This document shows, in pieces, positions 28,786 through 38,124 of a DNA stretch of 64,000 nt (within the stretch, counting starts at the first letter, position 1; the number at the start of each line of letters is the position of its first letter). A program made the translations under genes and the position numbers. The stretch spans positions 1 through 64,000 of the forward strand of contig JACDHS010000004.1 of NCBI GenBank assembly GCA_013820875.1. Reading direction: 5' to 3'. The notes under the pieces were generated by a model, which saw nothing but the letters and a program-made list of their open reading frames with translations, did not search any database and had not been told where the DNA came from. The stretch comes from Verrucomicrobiota bacterium. GTDB taxonomy: Bacteria > Verrucomicrobiota > Verrucomicrobiia > Limisphaerales > JACDHS01.

Positions 28786-31023
28786 TCATCTTACTTTTGT
28801 TTTAAGCTTCTCAACCCGCGCCTGTGAATTGTAATCAGGCACGCCGCCCATTTTTTCGTAAACACCGCGTTTGATGAGGACATTGCCTTCGGGCCAGTGG
28901 ACTTGCAGGTTGCCGCGCGCGATCTGGGAGAGAAACACGCGACCTTCGAGGCGGCCCATTTCGTTGACGAGTGCAATGGGATCGTTCTGCTGGACGCCGA
29001 GGCGGGTGGCATCCTCTACGCTCATAAAAATCGCATCGCGCGGCGCGCCAGTGAGTGGATCCACCTCGTCGTAGATGAGGGTGTTGAACTGCTTGCCGCG
29101 GCGGGTGCTGATTTCAAATACACCTGATGCGCGAGCGAGATCGGGTAGCGGCACCGGGCGAAAATGGGCTTTGCCATCCTCGGTTGGAAACTTCCATCCG
29201 GCGCACAGGTGCGCCCCTCCGTATTGAACTGCATCACCCGTTTTTTCAAGGTGCTGAATGCCGTTATAGAATGGAACGATTTCGGCGATCTCTTCGCGCA
29301 TTCGCCAACCGTTTTCGCAACGGAGCAAATGCGCTTTCTCGGGGTGCACGGTGGCAGCGATGTCGCGCAGGATTTTCCACTCTGCTTTGGCTTCGCCCAC
29401 TTGCCGCGGAATCTCCGGGCTGAACGCAATGCGACGTTCGGTGGTTGTTTCAATGCCGCCATCGTCTTGTTCGTAGCGGGTTTTGGCGGGAAGCAAAATG
29501 ACTTCCTCTTTCGCCGCGATAAACATTTGGTCGGTCAGAATGATGTCTTGATGAACGCGCATGGGCAGGTTTGCCATCGCTTTGGCGACGTAATCGGGAT
29601 CGGGCAAGGTGCGAAGGAAATTGCCGCCCAGGCAGTAGAGGAGATCGAGATCGCCCCGGGCGCTCGCATCCACCATTTCGGTGGTCGGCATGCCGGGCCA
29701 GTCTGGAATTGGAAAACCATATTGAGTCGAAAGCGCCTCCGCGTTTGCGGCATTGATCGGTTTGACGCCTGGAAAAGTCGTGGCGTAAGCGCCCATTTCG
29801 GCGCCGCCCTGCACGCTGGAATGTCCGCGAATCGGCATCAAACCGCATTTATCGCGGCCGACATATCCCTTCATTAATCCGAGATTCAACACCATGGAAA
29901 CGGCATCGCCACCGTAGGAGTGCTGGGTGATGCCCATGCTCCAGATGAGCACGGCATTTTTGGCATCGCGGATCAGTTCGGCAAATTCCTGCATGGAACT
30001 ACGCGGCAATCCGGATTGTTTTTCCAATGTGGCCCAGTCGAGACAAGCGGCTGCTGTCTTCAACTCTTCCAATCCTTCCGTCCAGGGTTGAGTAAACGTT
30101 TTGTCCTCCCATCCATTCTCCAAAAGAATCTTTATCACCCCGTAGATGAAGGCGATGTCGCCGCCTTGCGAGACCGGGAACCAGTAATCCATGATATCGG
30201 TGCCGAACATCGCGCTACCAGCCGTGGAAGGAACCCAATAGCGTTCCATGCCCGGTTCGCGATATGGATTCACCATGACCACTTTGGTCCCGAGCTTTTT
30301 GGCTTCGTGAAAATACTTTGTTGTAACCGGTTGATCATTTGCGGGATTCGCGCCGAACAAAATGATCAGGTCGGTCCCGTACCAATCTTTGTAGGAGCAG
30401 GTGGAAGCGGCGACGCCGACTGCATGTTTCATCGCACCCGTGCTGGGTGAATGGCAGAGGCGAGCCGCGTTATCTACGTTGTTTGTGCCAAGGAAGCGCG
30501 CAGCTTTTTGCGCCATGTAATAAACTTCATTGGTCACTCCACGCGAAGTAACGAACAATGCCCAGCGTTTGGGATCAGTGGCTTTGATTTTTTTCGCAAT
30601 ACGAGAGTTGGCTTCTTCCCAGGAAATGCGGCGAAAACCTTTTTCGTTTTTCTCGCGCAACATCGGGTAAGGCAGACGGCCGAGTTCGCGCAGTTGAGCG
30701 TTATCGAGTGCCTGCAGTTTGGAGATATCCGCGAGTAAAGAAACGTCCAGTTCGGAAACGGTGTTGAGTCGAAGCAGGTTCAACCGGGTCATGCAAAGGT
30801 GCGTCCCTTTGATGGTCCAATCATGCAACCCCGCCACACCAAGCGCGCAGCCATCGCACACACCACGTGTGATGACTTTCCAGGCATAAGGAAGATTGTC
30901 CCGATTTTTCCAAATGATCTTCACCATGTCCCGAAAGTGTTTCGGCTTGGTCTGACCGAGCCCGAACGGGACAGCGGATTTTAACTTGTCAGAGAAACTT
31001 TTTTTGATCCGATGATTGGACAT
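28786..31023 (-). CDS. Molybdopterin-dependent oxidoreductase (FdhF/YdeP-like alpha subunit)
   Basis: CDGCALG...HLC; RRISWEEANSRIA; LIILFGANPANDQP; GLMPIRGHSSVQGGAEMG. Confidence 0.88.
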   Translation of the reverse strand: MSNHRIKKSFSDKLKSAVPFGLGQTKPKHFRDMVKIIWKNRDNLPYAWKVITRGVCDGCALGVAGLHDWTIKGTHLCMTRLNLLRLNTVSELDVSLLADISKLQALDNAQLRELGRLPYPMLREKNEKGFRRISWEEANSRIAKKIKATDPKRWALFVTSRGVTNEVYYMAQKAARFLGTNNVDNAARLCHSPSTGAMKHAVGVAASTCSYKDWYGTDLIILFGANPANDQPVTTKYFHEAKKLGTKVVMVNPYREPGMERYWVPSTAGSAMFGTDIMDYWFPVSQGGDIAFIYGVIKILLENGWEDKTFTQPWTEGLEELKTAAACLDWATLEKQSGLPRSSMQEFAELIRDAKNAVLIWSMGITQHSYGGDAVSMVLNLGLMKGYVGRDKCGLMPIRGHSSVQGGAEMGAYATTFPGVKPINAANAEALSTQYGFPIPDWPGMPTTEMVDASARGDLDLLYCLGGNFLRTLPDPDYVAKAMANLPMRVHQDIILTDQMFIAAKEEVILLPAKTRYEQDDGGIETTTERRIAFSPEIPRQVGEAKAEWKILRDIAATVHPEKAHLLRCENGWRMREEIAEIVPFYNGIQHLEKTGDAVQYGGAHLCAGWKFPTEDGKAHFRPVPLPDLARASGVFEISTRRGKQFNTLIYDEVDPLTGAPRDAIFMSVEDATRLGVQQNDPIALVNEMGRLEGRVFLSQIARGNLQVHWPEGNVLIKRGVYEKMGGVPDYNSQARVEKLKTKVR

Positions 31024-31040
31024 GGCGTGGAAAACTGCGA

Positions 31041-31910
31041 CTACACTCCTATGGGATGCCAGGCCGTTTTATACTCCACAGTGTCGAGAATCCAGTAGGG
31101 ATCCTCTGCTTTTTCACTGAGCCATTCTTTGGCGTTTAGATTTCGTGCTGCGTAGCGTTTTAGATTGAAAGCAGAGCCGGCTTGAAGTTCTGCACCGATC
31201 TCGGAAACACCTGTTCCATCCACAATCGCATTAATATCCATGTGGCTTGCGAGATGGGTGAGTAATTCAGAACGTTTGCCGCTCAAAACATTGATCACTC
31301 CGCCCGGCAAATCGCTCGTGGCGAGAATTTCAGAAAAGGTCAGCGCGGGGAGCGGGTATTTATCGGACGAAATCACAATGGCGGAATTGCCGCTCAAAAC
31401 GACGGGTGCCACCAGCGAGACAAGAGCGATTAGGCTTGGTTCATCTGGCGCCAGCACGGCCACGACACCCATCGGCTCGGGAGTGGTGAAATTAAAGTGA
31501 GAAGAAGCGACCGGATTCACGCTGCCGAAGATTGGCTGATATTTATCGGTCCATCCCGCGTAATGAACGAGGCGATCGATTGAAGCTGTGACTTCTGCCT
31601 GGGCCTGGTTGCGTTTGGCACCGGTGGATCGTTCGATCTCCGCTACCAATTCTGCGGACCGGCTTTCCAACATTTCCGCGGCGCGATACAGAATTTGTCC
31701 ACGGAGATAAGCTGTTTTCTTCGCCCACCCATCGAAAGCATTGCGAGCGGCCACAGTGGCGTCGCGGAGATCTTTGCGGGATGCCCAGGAGACGTTATCG
31801 AGCGGTTCCCCTTTTGCGGAGTTCGTCGGCAGGACCCGACCGCTTTCGCTCCGCACAAAACTGCCGCCGATGTAGAGCTTGTAAGTTTTTTTTACGCCGA
31901 GACGATTCAT
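31041..31910 (-). CDS. Short aldehyde dehydrogenase-family protein lacking the catalytic region
   Basis: YIGGSFVRSESGRVLPTNSAKGE...PEPMGVVAVLAPDEPSLIALVSLVAPVVLSGNS; no ELGGK or GQxC motif before the C-terminus. Confidence 0.82.
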   Translation of the reverse strand: MNRLGVKKTYKLYIGGSFVRSESGRVLPTNSAKGEPLDNVSWASRKDLRDATVAARNAFDGWAKKTAYLRGQILYRAAEMLESRSAELVAEIERSTGAKRNQAQAEVTASIDRLVHYAGWTDKYQPIFGSVNPVASSHFNFTTPEPMGVVAVLAPDEPSLIALVSLVAPVVLSGNSAIVISSDKYPLPALTFSEILATSDLPGGVINVLSGKRSELLTHLASHMDINAIVDGTGVSEIGAELQAGSAFNLKRYAARNLNAKEWLSEKAEDPYWILDTVEYKTAWHPIGV

Positions 31911-32076
31911 AAGAAAGCGGAGTTCGATAATTCCGCTGTTGGTGCGGAATATAGGAGCTGGATGTTTAGAGAACAACGGAATTTCCAAGGCCTCATGGAG
32001 AGGAAGCATTGGAAGGAATCTAAACACAATGGCCGCTCGCAAGACTGCCAGCGAGACGCTGCCAGCACATGGGTCC

Positions 32077-32535
32077 CTATCGAATTTCTGCAATCGCCTG
32101 GCGGCAATACCATTTCACGGCATTGGACATGACTGGCTGCAGATGTTCGAGTTCCTCGGAGGAACACCACCGGATGTCGTGATGCTCTTCAACAGCGCAT
32201 TGGGCTGCGCTGGAATTCTTCGGGCGCGCCCAGTAAATCATGCCGATATGTTCGTGGGTGTCGCTGATACGATGTATATCGAGAAAACGCGGAGCGATCA
32301 AAGCGCGCGTGCCTGTCTCGGTGGTTGGCGGGCGTTCGCCAATCAGCTCGACTTCAAAACCACATTCTTCGCGGGCTTCACGCAGCGCCGCCATCTCGGG
32401 ATCTTCATCTAATTCGATGTGTCCACCAAGTGGCAGCCATTTATCGAGTTTGCGATGGTGAATCAGAAGAATCTTGCCGCCATGAACGACAAAGATGGCG
32501 ACGGTGAAATCTATTTTCTCATGAATATGGGGCAT
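32077..32535 (-). CDS. NUDIX hydrolase
   Basis: Nudix box GHIELDEDPEMAALREAREECGF. Confidence 0.92.
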   Translation of the reverse strand: MPHIHEKIDFTVAIFVVHGGKILLIHHRKLDKWLPLGGHIELDEDPEMAALREAREECGFEVELIGERPPTTETGTRALIAPRFLDIHRISDTHEHIGMIYWARPKNSSAAQCAVEEHHDIRWCSSEELEHLQPVMSNAVKWYCRQAIAEIR

Positions 32536-32554
32536 GTTTTTAATGGGAATTTAA

Positions 32555-32628
32555 CCACGGATGAACACGGATCGATACGGATTCGGAAAAGCACTTTTTC
32601 ATCCGTGCCGATCTGTGGATAATTTCCA
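32555..32628. repeat. Inverted-repeat hairpin (CCACGGATGAACACGGATCG ... catccgtgccgatctgtgg)
   Basis: Arms are reverse-complementary with several mismatches; lies between the nudix and GNAT genes. Confidence 0.65.
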
Positions 32629-33165
32629 ATCCCGCTCGAGCATTGCGTAAACCACGTGGTCAACGAAATGGCCATAAAGCCGTTCGGCATCGCGGAGTAC
32701 GCCTTCCGATTTGAATCCCAGCCGTTCAGGAATCGCACGGCTTTTCACATTGTTCGTGGCACAACGGATCTCGACCCTGTTCATCTTCAGTTCAGTAAAA
32801 GCGTAATCAATTAGAGCCCGGCAGCTTCTTGTCATGATCCCTTTCCCTTGCAGATCCGCGCGGAGCCAGTAGCCCATTGCGGTTGAGCGATTCGCAAAGT
32901 CGAAACGATGAAAGCTGATCAATCCGGCAAGGTTTCCTTCAAACCAGATGCAGCAATGCAGGGCTTCCTTCTTTTCACCCTGCTCCCGGCAACTCTCAAC
33001 GAACTTCAAAGTATCGCCGGCCGCTTTTGTCATATCGAGCCAGGGCAACCATTCTCGAAGGTAAGCGCGATTCGAATCGGTTAACGCAAATTGTTGTTCG
33101 GCATCCGTGCTTTGCACTGCCTTGAGCAGGAGATCGGGAGCAACCTGGAGTGAAAACGTGTTCAA
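32599..33165 (-). CDS. GNAT family N-acetyltransferase (RimJ/RimL-like)
   Basis: GYWLRADLQGKGIMTRSCRALIDYAFTELKMNRVEIRCATNNVKSRAIPERLGF; probable TTG start at 33165 overlapping rnc. Confidence 0.85.
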   Translation of the reverse strand: MNTFSLQVAPDLLLKAVQSTDAEQQFALTDSNRAYLREWLPWLDMTKAAGDTLKFVESCREQGEKKEALHCCIWFEGNLAGLISFHRFDFANRSTAMGYWLRADLQGKGIMTRSCRALIDYAFTELKMNRVEIRCATNNVKSRAIPERLGFKSEGVLRDAERLYGHFVDHVVYAMLERDWKLSTDRHG

Positions 33166-33857
33166 ACCGTTCTTTCCCGTAGGATGTTCAAGGCGGCGAG
33201 AGCGGCTTCGCTTTCCGCAGCTTTCTTGCTCTTGCCGGAGCCGCGGCCGAGTTCGACGCCGCAGTGAAGGACGACACATTCGAACACCCGATCATGATCC
33301 GGACCACTGGAGGAGATCATTTCATACTCCGGCGCTTCCGGTGAATTGGACTGGAGCAATTCCTGCAATTCGCCCTTGGGATTGTCGAGATTGGGGATAT
33401 CGCTGACCTCACCAAAGCTCCCCTGGAAGGCGCGCAAGATAAATTCGCTTGCGGCATCAAACCCGCCATCGAGAAAGATCGCGCCGATAACAGCTTCAAA
33501 GGCATCGGCCAAAGCAGACTCGCGCGCACGGCCCCCGCTGCTTTCTTCTCCACGACTGAGAATCAGAAATTCACCGAGATCAATGGCGCGCCCTTGTTCA
33601 GCGAGCGCTTTGCCGTTCACCATTTGAGCGCGTGCCTTGGTGAGCGGGCCCTCGTTGAAATCCGGGAATTTCAAATACAACTCGCGCGTCAGGACCAGGC
33701 CAAGAACGGAGTCGCCGAGGAATTCCAGGCGTTGATTGTGTTCGATACTGGGCCCCTGTTCGTGTGCGACCGATGGATGCGTGATGGCAAGGCGCAACAG
33801 GTCAATGTTATGGAACTTGTAACCCAACCGGGTTTGCAATGTTTGAAGATCAGCCAC
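33162..33857 (-). CDS. rnc: Ribonuclease III
   Basis: NQRLEFLGDSVLGLVL; ALADAFEAVIGAIFLDGG; C-terminal dsRNA-binding domain. Confidence 0.96.
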   Translation of the reverse strand: MADLQTLQTRLGYKFHNIDLLRLAITHPSVAHEQGPSIEHNQRLEFLGDSVLGLVLTRELYLKFPDFNEGPLTKARAQMVNGKALAEQGRAIDLGEFLILSRGEESSGGRARESALADAFEAVIGAIFLDGGFDAASEFILRAFQGSFGEVSDIPNLDNPKGELQELLQSNSPEAPEYEMISSSGPDHDRVFECVVLHCGVELGRGSGKSKKAAESEAALAALNILRERTV

Positions 33858-33865
33858 AGGACTTT

Positions 33866-34531
33866 TTAAATTTTCGCAGGTTCAACCGATTTTTCCGCCG
33901 AGGGAACTTCTGAAGTGGGCGATTCATCCGGCGACGGTACGCTTTCGGGAGCAGAACCTTCCGGATCTGCGTTTTCCTCCGGGGCGATTCCCACGACATT
34001 AGCTGCTTCTTTCGGGGGAGGATTCAATCCGTATTCCAGAAGATTGGAAACATCCCTTTGCACTTCTTCGAGTTGATTCAACTGAAGATCCGGGTCGGCG
34101 ATCGTGAAGAGATCGCCGCTCTTCGGATGTTCGTAAATGAAGATGCGTCGCCCATCGCGCTTGATCTGCTCTTTAACTTTGAGCAGGCGTTTGCGTTCCA
34201 GCATGACGGCGAGAATGAAACAGGCGGCGGCATGTGAAGGATCATTCTGCTCGATCAGCTTGCGCAGCAATGTTTCGGCGCTCTCTTTCTGGATCGCTTC
34301 TGGCGGGGCTGCGGGCGGAACTTCATAAACACCTTGCCAGCGGGAAATCAGGTTGATCTCAGGGGTGACCGTTTCAGCAAATCTGGTTTTCCAACAGGGT
34401 TCACAGACATCGAGGCGCTTCAGTTCGTGTTTCTCATCGAAAAGGAGCGTAAAATAAGGCTGTTTGTCCGCGAACTTTTGTTCGCAGGTCTGGCACCCGT
34501 GAGCGCGTGACTGAATGTTCCAATCGTTCAT
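33866..34531 (-). CDS. Hypothetical protein with N-terminal CxxC...CxxC putative zinc site
   Basis: HGCQTCEQKF...LDVCEPCWKTRF; acidic Pro-rich C-terminus. Confidence 0.75.
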   Translation of the reverse strand: MNDWNIQSRAHGCQTCEQKFADKQPYFTLLFDEKHELKRLDVCEPCWKTRFAETVTPEINLISRWQGVYEVPPAAPPEAIQKESAETLLRKLIEQNDPSHAAACFILAVMLERKRLLKVKEQIKRDGRRIFIYEHPKSGDLFTIADPDLQLNQLEEVQRDVSNLLEYGLNPPPKEAANVVGIAPEENADPEGSAPESVPSPDESPTSEVPSAEKSVEPAKI

Positions 34532-34644
34532 GCCGTCTGTTCAGAGTCGCAATCGTAATTCGAAAACAAGAACCAGATTAAGATTACGACGGAAAAGAGT
34601 AGGAACAGCCATTCTGCGAAAACAAGTTCAAGTTTTGACAAAAA

Positions 34645-35883
34645 ATGAAACAACACCTTAGCTGGTCACACATGAAGCCGTCTCGCCTATTCTTGTTCGC
34701 CACACTTTTCCTCTTCCTGGCACAGCCGTTGTTTGCGGCTGAGTTGCCGAAAGTAGGCCTGCGCGTCGCCTACCCGGAGGTGAAACTTAAACGCCCCCTC
34801 TGGCTTTGTGAAGCCCCGGACAAAACCAAAAGAATCTTCGTCGCGCAACAGGATGGCAAGGTGCTCATTCTGCCTGCCGATCGAACCGGGACGAACACCA
34901 TAACCTTTCTCGATCTGACCGATCGTAAACCCTGGGAAAAAAATGAAGAGGGGCTGCTCGGCTTTGCGTTTCACCCGAAGTTCGCGAAGAACGGAAAGTT
35001 TTACCTCTATTACTCACAACAAAAACCGCAGCGCAGCGTGGTGAGTGAATTTCGTGTGTCGAAAGGAAATCCCAACGAAGCCGATAAAGCCAGTGAACGG
35101 ATCGTGATGGAAATACCGCAGCCGGACTGGAATCACAACGGCGGGCAGATCAGTTTCGGTCCGGATGGCTACCTCTACATCGCGCTCGGCGATGGTGGTG
35201 GGCATAATGATAAATATGGGAACAGCCAGAAGACCGACACCCTGCTGGCGAAAATGTTGCGTATTGATGTGGATTCCCGGACCGACGATCTGCAATACGG
35301 CATTCCGCGGAGCAACCCCTTTGTTAAGGATAAAGCATTTCGTCCTGAGACCTGGGCGTGGGGATTGCGCAATCCATGGCGCTTCAGCTTCGATAAGAAA
35401 ACGGGTGAACTTTATTGCGCTGATGTCGGGCAGAACAAATGGGAGGAGATCAATATTATCAAGAAAGGTGGGAATTACGGATGGAACTTCCGCGAAGGGT
35501 TTGAAGAATTTGGGACCAACGCACCGCCTGCGAACGCAAAGTTCCTCGATCCAATTCTCGAATACCCGCACTTCGCGACGCAGACCACCAATCATACGGT
35601 TGGCCTGAGTGTGACGGGAGGATATGTCTATCGTGGGAAGAAGATTCCTGAATTGCGCGGCGTTTATCTTTATGCCGATTTCGTGATGGGAACCATTTGG
35701 GGGTTGCGCTACGAGAAAGGCGAAGTCACCACCCATGGAGTGCTTGTTCCCATGCAGAAAGGATTGAATCCGCCCCGTCAGATTGCCAGCTTCGGTGAAG
35801 ACAATTCCGGTGAAGTTTACGTCCTGGCCTACGACCACCGCATCTACGAATTCGAATCGCTGCAAAAGGTTTCCGCCAAATAG
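34645..35883 (+). CDS. PQQ-dependent sugar dehydrogenase-like protein (soluble aldose dehydrogenase family)
   Basis: LLGFAFHPKFAKNGKFYLYYS; WNHNGGQISFGPDGYLYIALGDGG; WGLRNPWRFSFD; signal peptide. Confidence 0.92.
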   Translation: MKQHLSWSHMKPSRLFLFATLFLFLAQPLFAAELPKVGLRVAYPEVKLKRPLWLCEAPDKTKRIFVAQQDGKVLILPADRTGTNTITFLDLTDRKPWEKNEEGLLGFAFHPKFAKNGKFYLYYSQQKPQRSVVSEFRVSKGNPNEADKASERIVMEIPQPDWNHNGGQISFGPDGYLYIALGDGGGHNDKYGNSQKTDTLLAKMLRIDVDSRTDDLQYGIPRSNPFVKDKAFRPETWAWGLRNPWRFSFDKKTGELYCADVGQNKWEEINIIKKGGNYGWNFREGFEEFGTNAPPANAKFLDPILEYPHFATQTTNHTVGLSVTGGYVYRGKKIPELRGVYLYADFVMGTIWGLRYEKGEVTTHGVLVPMQKGLNPPRQIASFGEDNSGEVYVLAYDHRIYEFESLQKVSAK

Positions 35884-35904
35884 TTGCCGCGCTCCGCCTG
35901 CCTT
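35884..35904. repeat. Partial core of the IR element family (ttgccgcgctccgcctgcc)
   Basis: Matches the 3' half of the 36421-36490 core (ttgcgccgcgctccgtctgcc); directly abuts the stop of the preceding gene. Confidence 0.55.
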
Positions 35905-36137
35905 CTCACCTACTTTCAATCACCCCCTCCCTTCTCTCCGGGCGCATTTCGATACTGCGACGGATCCCCCGAGCGGGTGTAAAAGGGCTGAGTTATCACA
36001 AGCGAAGCAGCGTGTCGATTTGCTACGTTTGAGACCCGAAGAGAAAATTGGCCCTTTTCCAGCCGAATATCCCACCAAAATACTCAAAAGTAGAGAAAAT
36101 GGGCTGTTTATCCATTTTTTCGTTCTGTTTTAGAACC

Positions 36138-36410
36138 CTGGTTGGCCAACTTGCCGTCAAAACAGAACAAAAAAGTAGCAGGGTTGGCCAACCAGGTATC
36201 CAAAACAGAACGAAAAAGTAGGTGGGTTGGCCAACCAGGTGTCCAAAACGGAACAAAAAAGTAGCAGGGTTGGCCAACCAGGTGTCCAAAACAGAACGAA
36301 AAAGTAGGTGGGTTGGCCAACCAGGTGTCTAAAACGGAACGAAAAAGTAGGTGGGTTGGCCAACGAGGTGTCTAAAACAGGACGAAAAAGTAGCGTGGTT
36401 GGCCCCTTCC
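36138..36410. repeat. Tandem repeat array 2: 43-bp period, 7 unit motifs, GTTGGCCAAC palindrome
   Basis: Unit starts at 36138, 36181, 36224, 36267, 36310, 36353, 36396 (43 bp apart). Confidence 0.97.
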
Positions 36411-36420
36411 CTCGCAGCAT

Positions 36421-36490
36421 TAAAAGTGGGTGAGATTGACTAGGAAACGGAGCGGTTGCGCCGCGCTCCGTCTGCCACCACCCACTTTTA
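36421..36490. repeat. Nested inverted-repeat element A
   Basis: Perfect 12-bp outer arms TAAAAGTGGGTG/CACCCACTTTTA around inner hairpin ACGGAGCG-GTTGCGC-(CG)CGCTCCGT. Confidence 0.85.
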
Positions 36491-36623
36491 TTCGCACCCC
36501 TCCCTGCCCTCCCTGACTTTAGGGTCTTTGCCTGTTGACACACTATACATTTTTTGTTTAGTAATAGTGCATTCCCTGTAGTTCTGTGTCCGAACGTCCT
36601 TGTCCCTTAACCTTATTAAACCT

Positions 36624-38012
36624 ATGAAGTATACTAAAACTAAACTCTTGGCATTGCTGGTGACGACTGTCGCCGCAACGAGTCTGCAAGCGCAGACCAC
36701 GCCTGCACCACAACCCAACATCTGTAACCGTGCCTGTTGGAGCGCCCGCTCTTCAAGCTGCAGCACATCGCTCGGCTCCCTGACCCGCGCCATCATCCAT
36801 CACACCGCTGGACCCAGCGATTACACGACCAATTACGAGACTGGAAAGTCCAGAATGCGTTCCAATCAGAACTATCACATGGATAGCAACGGTTGGTGCG
36901 ATATCGGTTATCACTTTTTGGTGAACGCAGCCGGCCATATCTACGAAGGCCGTGTCGGTTCAATCGGTTCAAGCGGCGGTTGGAAAAAGGGTGCCCATGA
37001 TGGTTGCAATTCCAACAGCATGGGCTTCACTGCGCTGGGTTACTTCCACACTCCTTACAATCATGCCTTTACGCAAGCGTTGCAGGATGGTCTCGCGGCT
37101 GTAATTGCCTGGAGAATGCCAAGCGGTTGGGCTGCGCATGGCAGCGGCACCTATTGCGGAAATTCTGTCGGCACCCTGGATGGCCATTACAAGGTTAAAG
37201 CCACGGCCTGCCCTGGAACGAACATTATCAATGGACTCGGAAATCTTCGTAACAATGTTGCGAACCGCAGAACATCCGAAGTCAATAATGCGGCTGTTGT
37301 TTCCATGAGTTTCCCAAGCTCCGTAGTCAAGGGGTCAAGCTTCTCCGCAACGGTAACCATGAACAATAACGGCACTACCCATTGGGTCGTTGACAATGGC
37401 TACAGGCTCGGTTCGCAGAACCCACAAGACAACACTCGCTGGGGACTTAGCCGTGTTAACGTGGTTGGGACGGTCAGCCCAGGTTATAATTCAGCCTTCA
37501 CCTTTAATTGCACCGCGCCAACCACCGCTGGCACCTATCCGTTTGACTGGAAGATGGTGCGGGATGGCGTCCAATGGTTTGGCGCCACCGCAGTCGGAAC
37601 GATTATCGTGGAAGAGCCAAGTAACGCCGTCATCGTTGATAACCAGGCCGCGACTTATGTTGGATCCTGGGCAACTGCCAGCTCAGCCACCGATAAGTAC
37701 GGCGCTGATTATCGCTATCGCTCCACCGCAGCGGTAAGCGAGCCTGCTATCTTCACCGCCAACCTCACTTCTGGCAGTCGCAATGTATATGCCTGGTGGA
37801 CGCAAGGTTCAAACCGCTCCGCAACGGCTCCTTACATTGTCTATCACTCGGGTGGAACCACCACCGTCCAAAAGAATCAGCAGGTCAACGGCGGTTCCTG
37901 GCAATTGCTGGGTAACTGGACCTTCAATTCTGGTAACAACGATGTCAGGCTCTCCTGCTGGACGACCACCGGCTATGTTGTCATAGCTGACGCCGTCAAA
38001 TGGGGTGACTAA
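36624..38012 (+). CDS. N-acetylmuramoyl-L-alanine amidase (PGRP-like), probable golvesin-like C-terminal domain
   Basis: IIHHTAGPSDYTTNYETGKSRMRSNQNYHMDSNGWCDIGYHFLVNAAGHIYEGR; Ig-like middle; YRYRST...VYAWWTQGSNRS C-terminus. Confidence 0.9.
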   Translation: MKYTKTKLLALLVTTVAATSLQAQTTPAPQPNICNRACWSARSSSCSTSLGSLTRAIIHHTAGPSDYTTNYETGKSRMRSNQNYHMDSNGWCDIGYHFLVNAAGHIYEGRVGSIGSSGGWKKGAHDGCNSNSMGFTALGYFHTPYNHAFTQALQDGLAAVIAWRMPSGWAAHGSGTYCGNSVGTLDGHYKVKATACPGTNIINGLGNLRNNVANRRTSEVNNAAVVSMSFPSSVVKGSSFSATVTMNNNGTTHWVVDNGYRLGSQNPQDNTRWGLSRVNVVGTVSPGYNSAFTFNCTAPTTAGTYPFDWKMVRDGVQWFGATAVGTIIVEEPSNAVIVDNQAATYVGSWATASSATDKYGADYRYRSTAAVSEPAIFTANLTSGSRNVYAWWTQGSNRSATAPYIVYHSGGTTTVQKNQQVNGGSWQLLGNWTFNSGNNDVRLSCWTTTGYVVIADAVKWGD

Positions 38013-38032
38013 ACCGTTTTTAAATTAATCCG

Positions 38033-38066
38033 AAAGCCGGAAGAGTTTTCTCTTCCGGCTTTTTTG
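38033..38066 (+). terminator. Rho-independent terminator of the amidase gene
   Basis: AAAGCCGGAAGAG-TTTT-CTCTTCCGGCTTTTTT hairpin plus T-run, just after the stop codon. Confidence 0.92.
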
Positions 38067-38124
38067 TTTGGTGCGATGGACATAATGCGGTAAAAAATAG
38101 GCATCCCATTGCTCATTTTGCGCC

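Noticed and set aside
36023-36543. Minus-strand ORFs of 70-128 aa across array 2
   Set aside because: They are readings of the repeat; the 43-bp period makes the frame rotate (HLVGQP, PGWPT, TWLANP), not a conserved protein repeat.
36535-36570. TTGACA-like -35 and weak -10 upstream of the amidase gene
   Set aside because: The -10 match is poor and promoter consensus for this lineage is uncertain.
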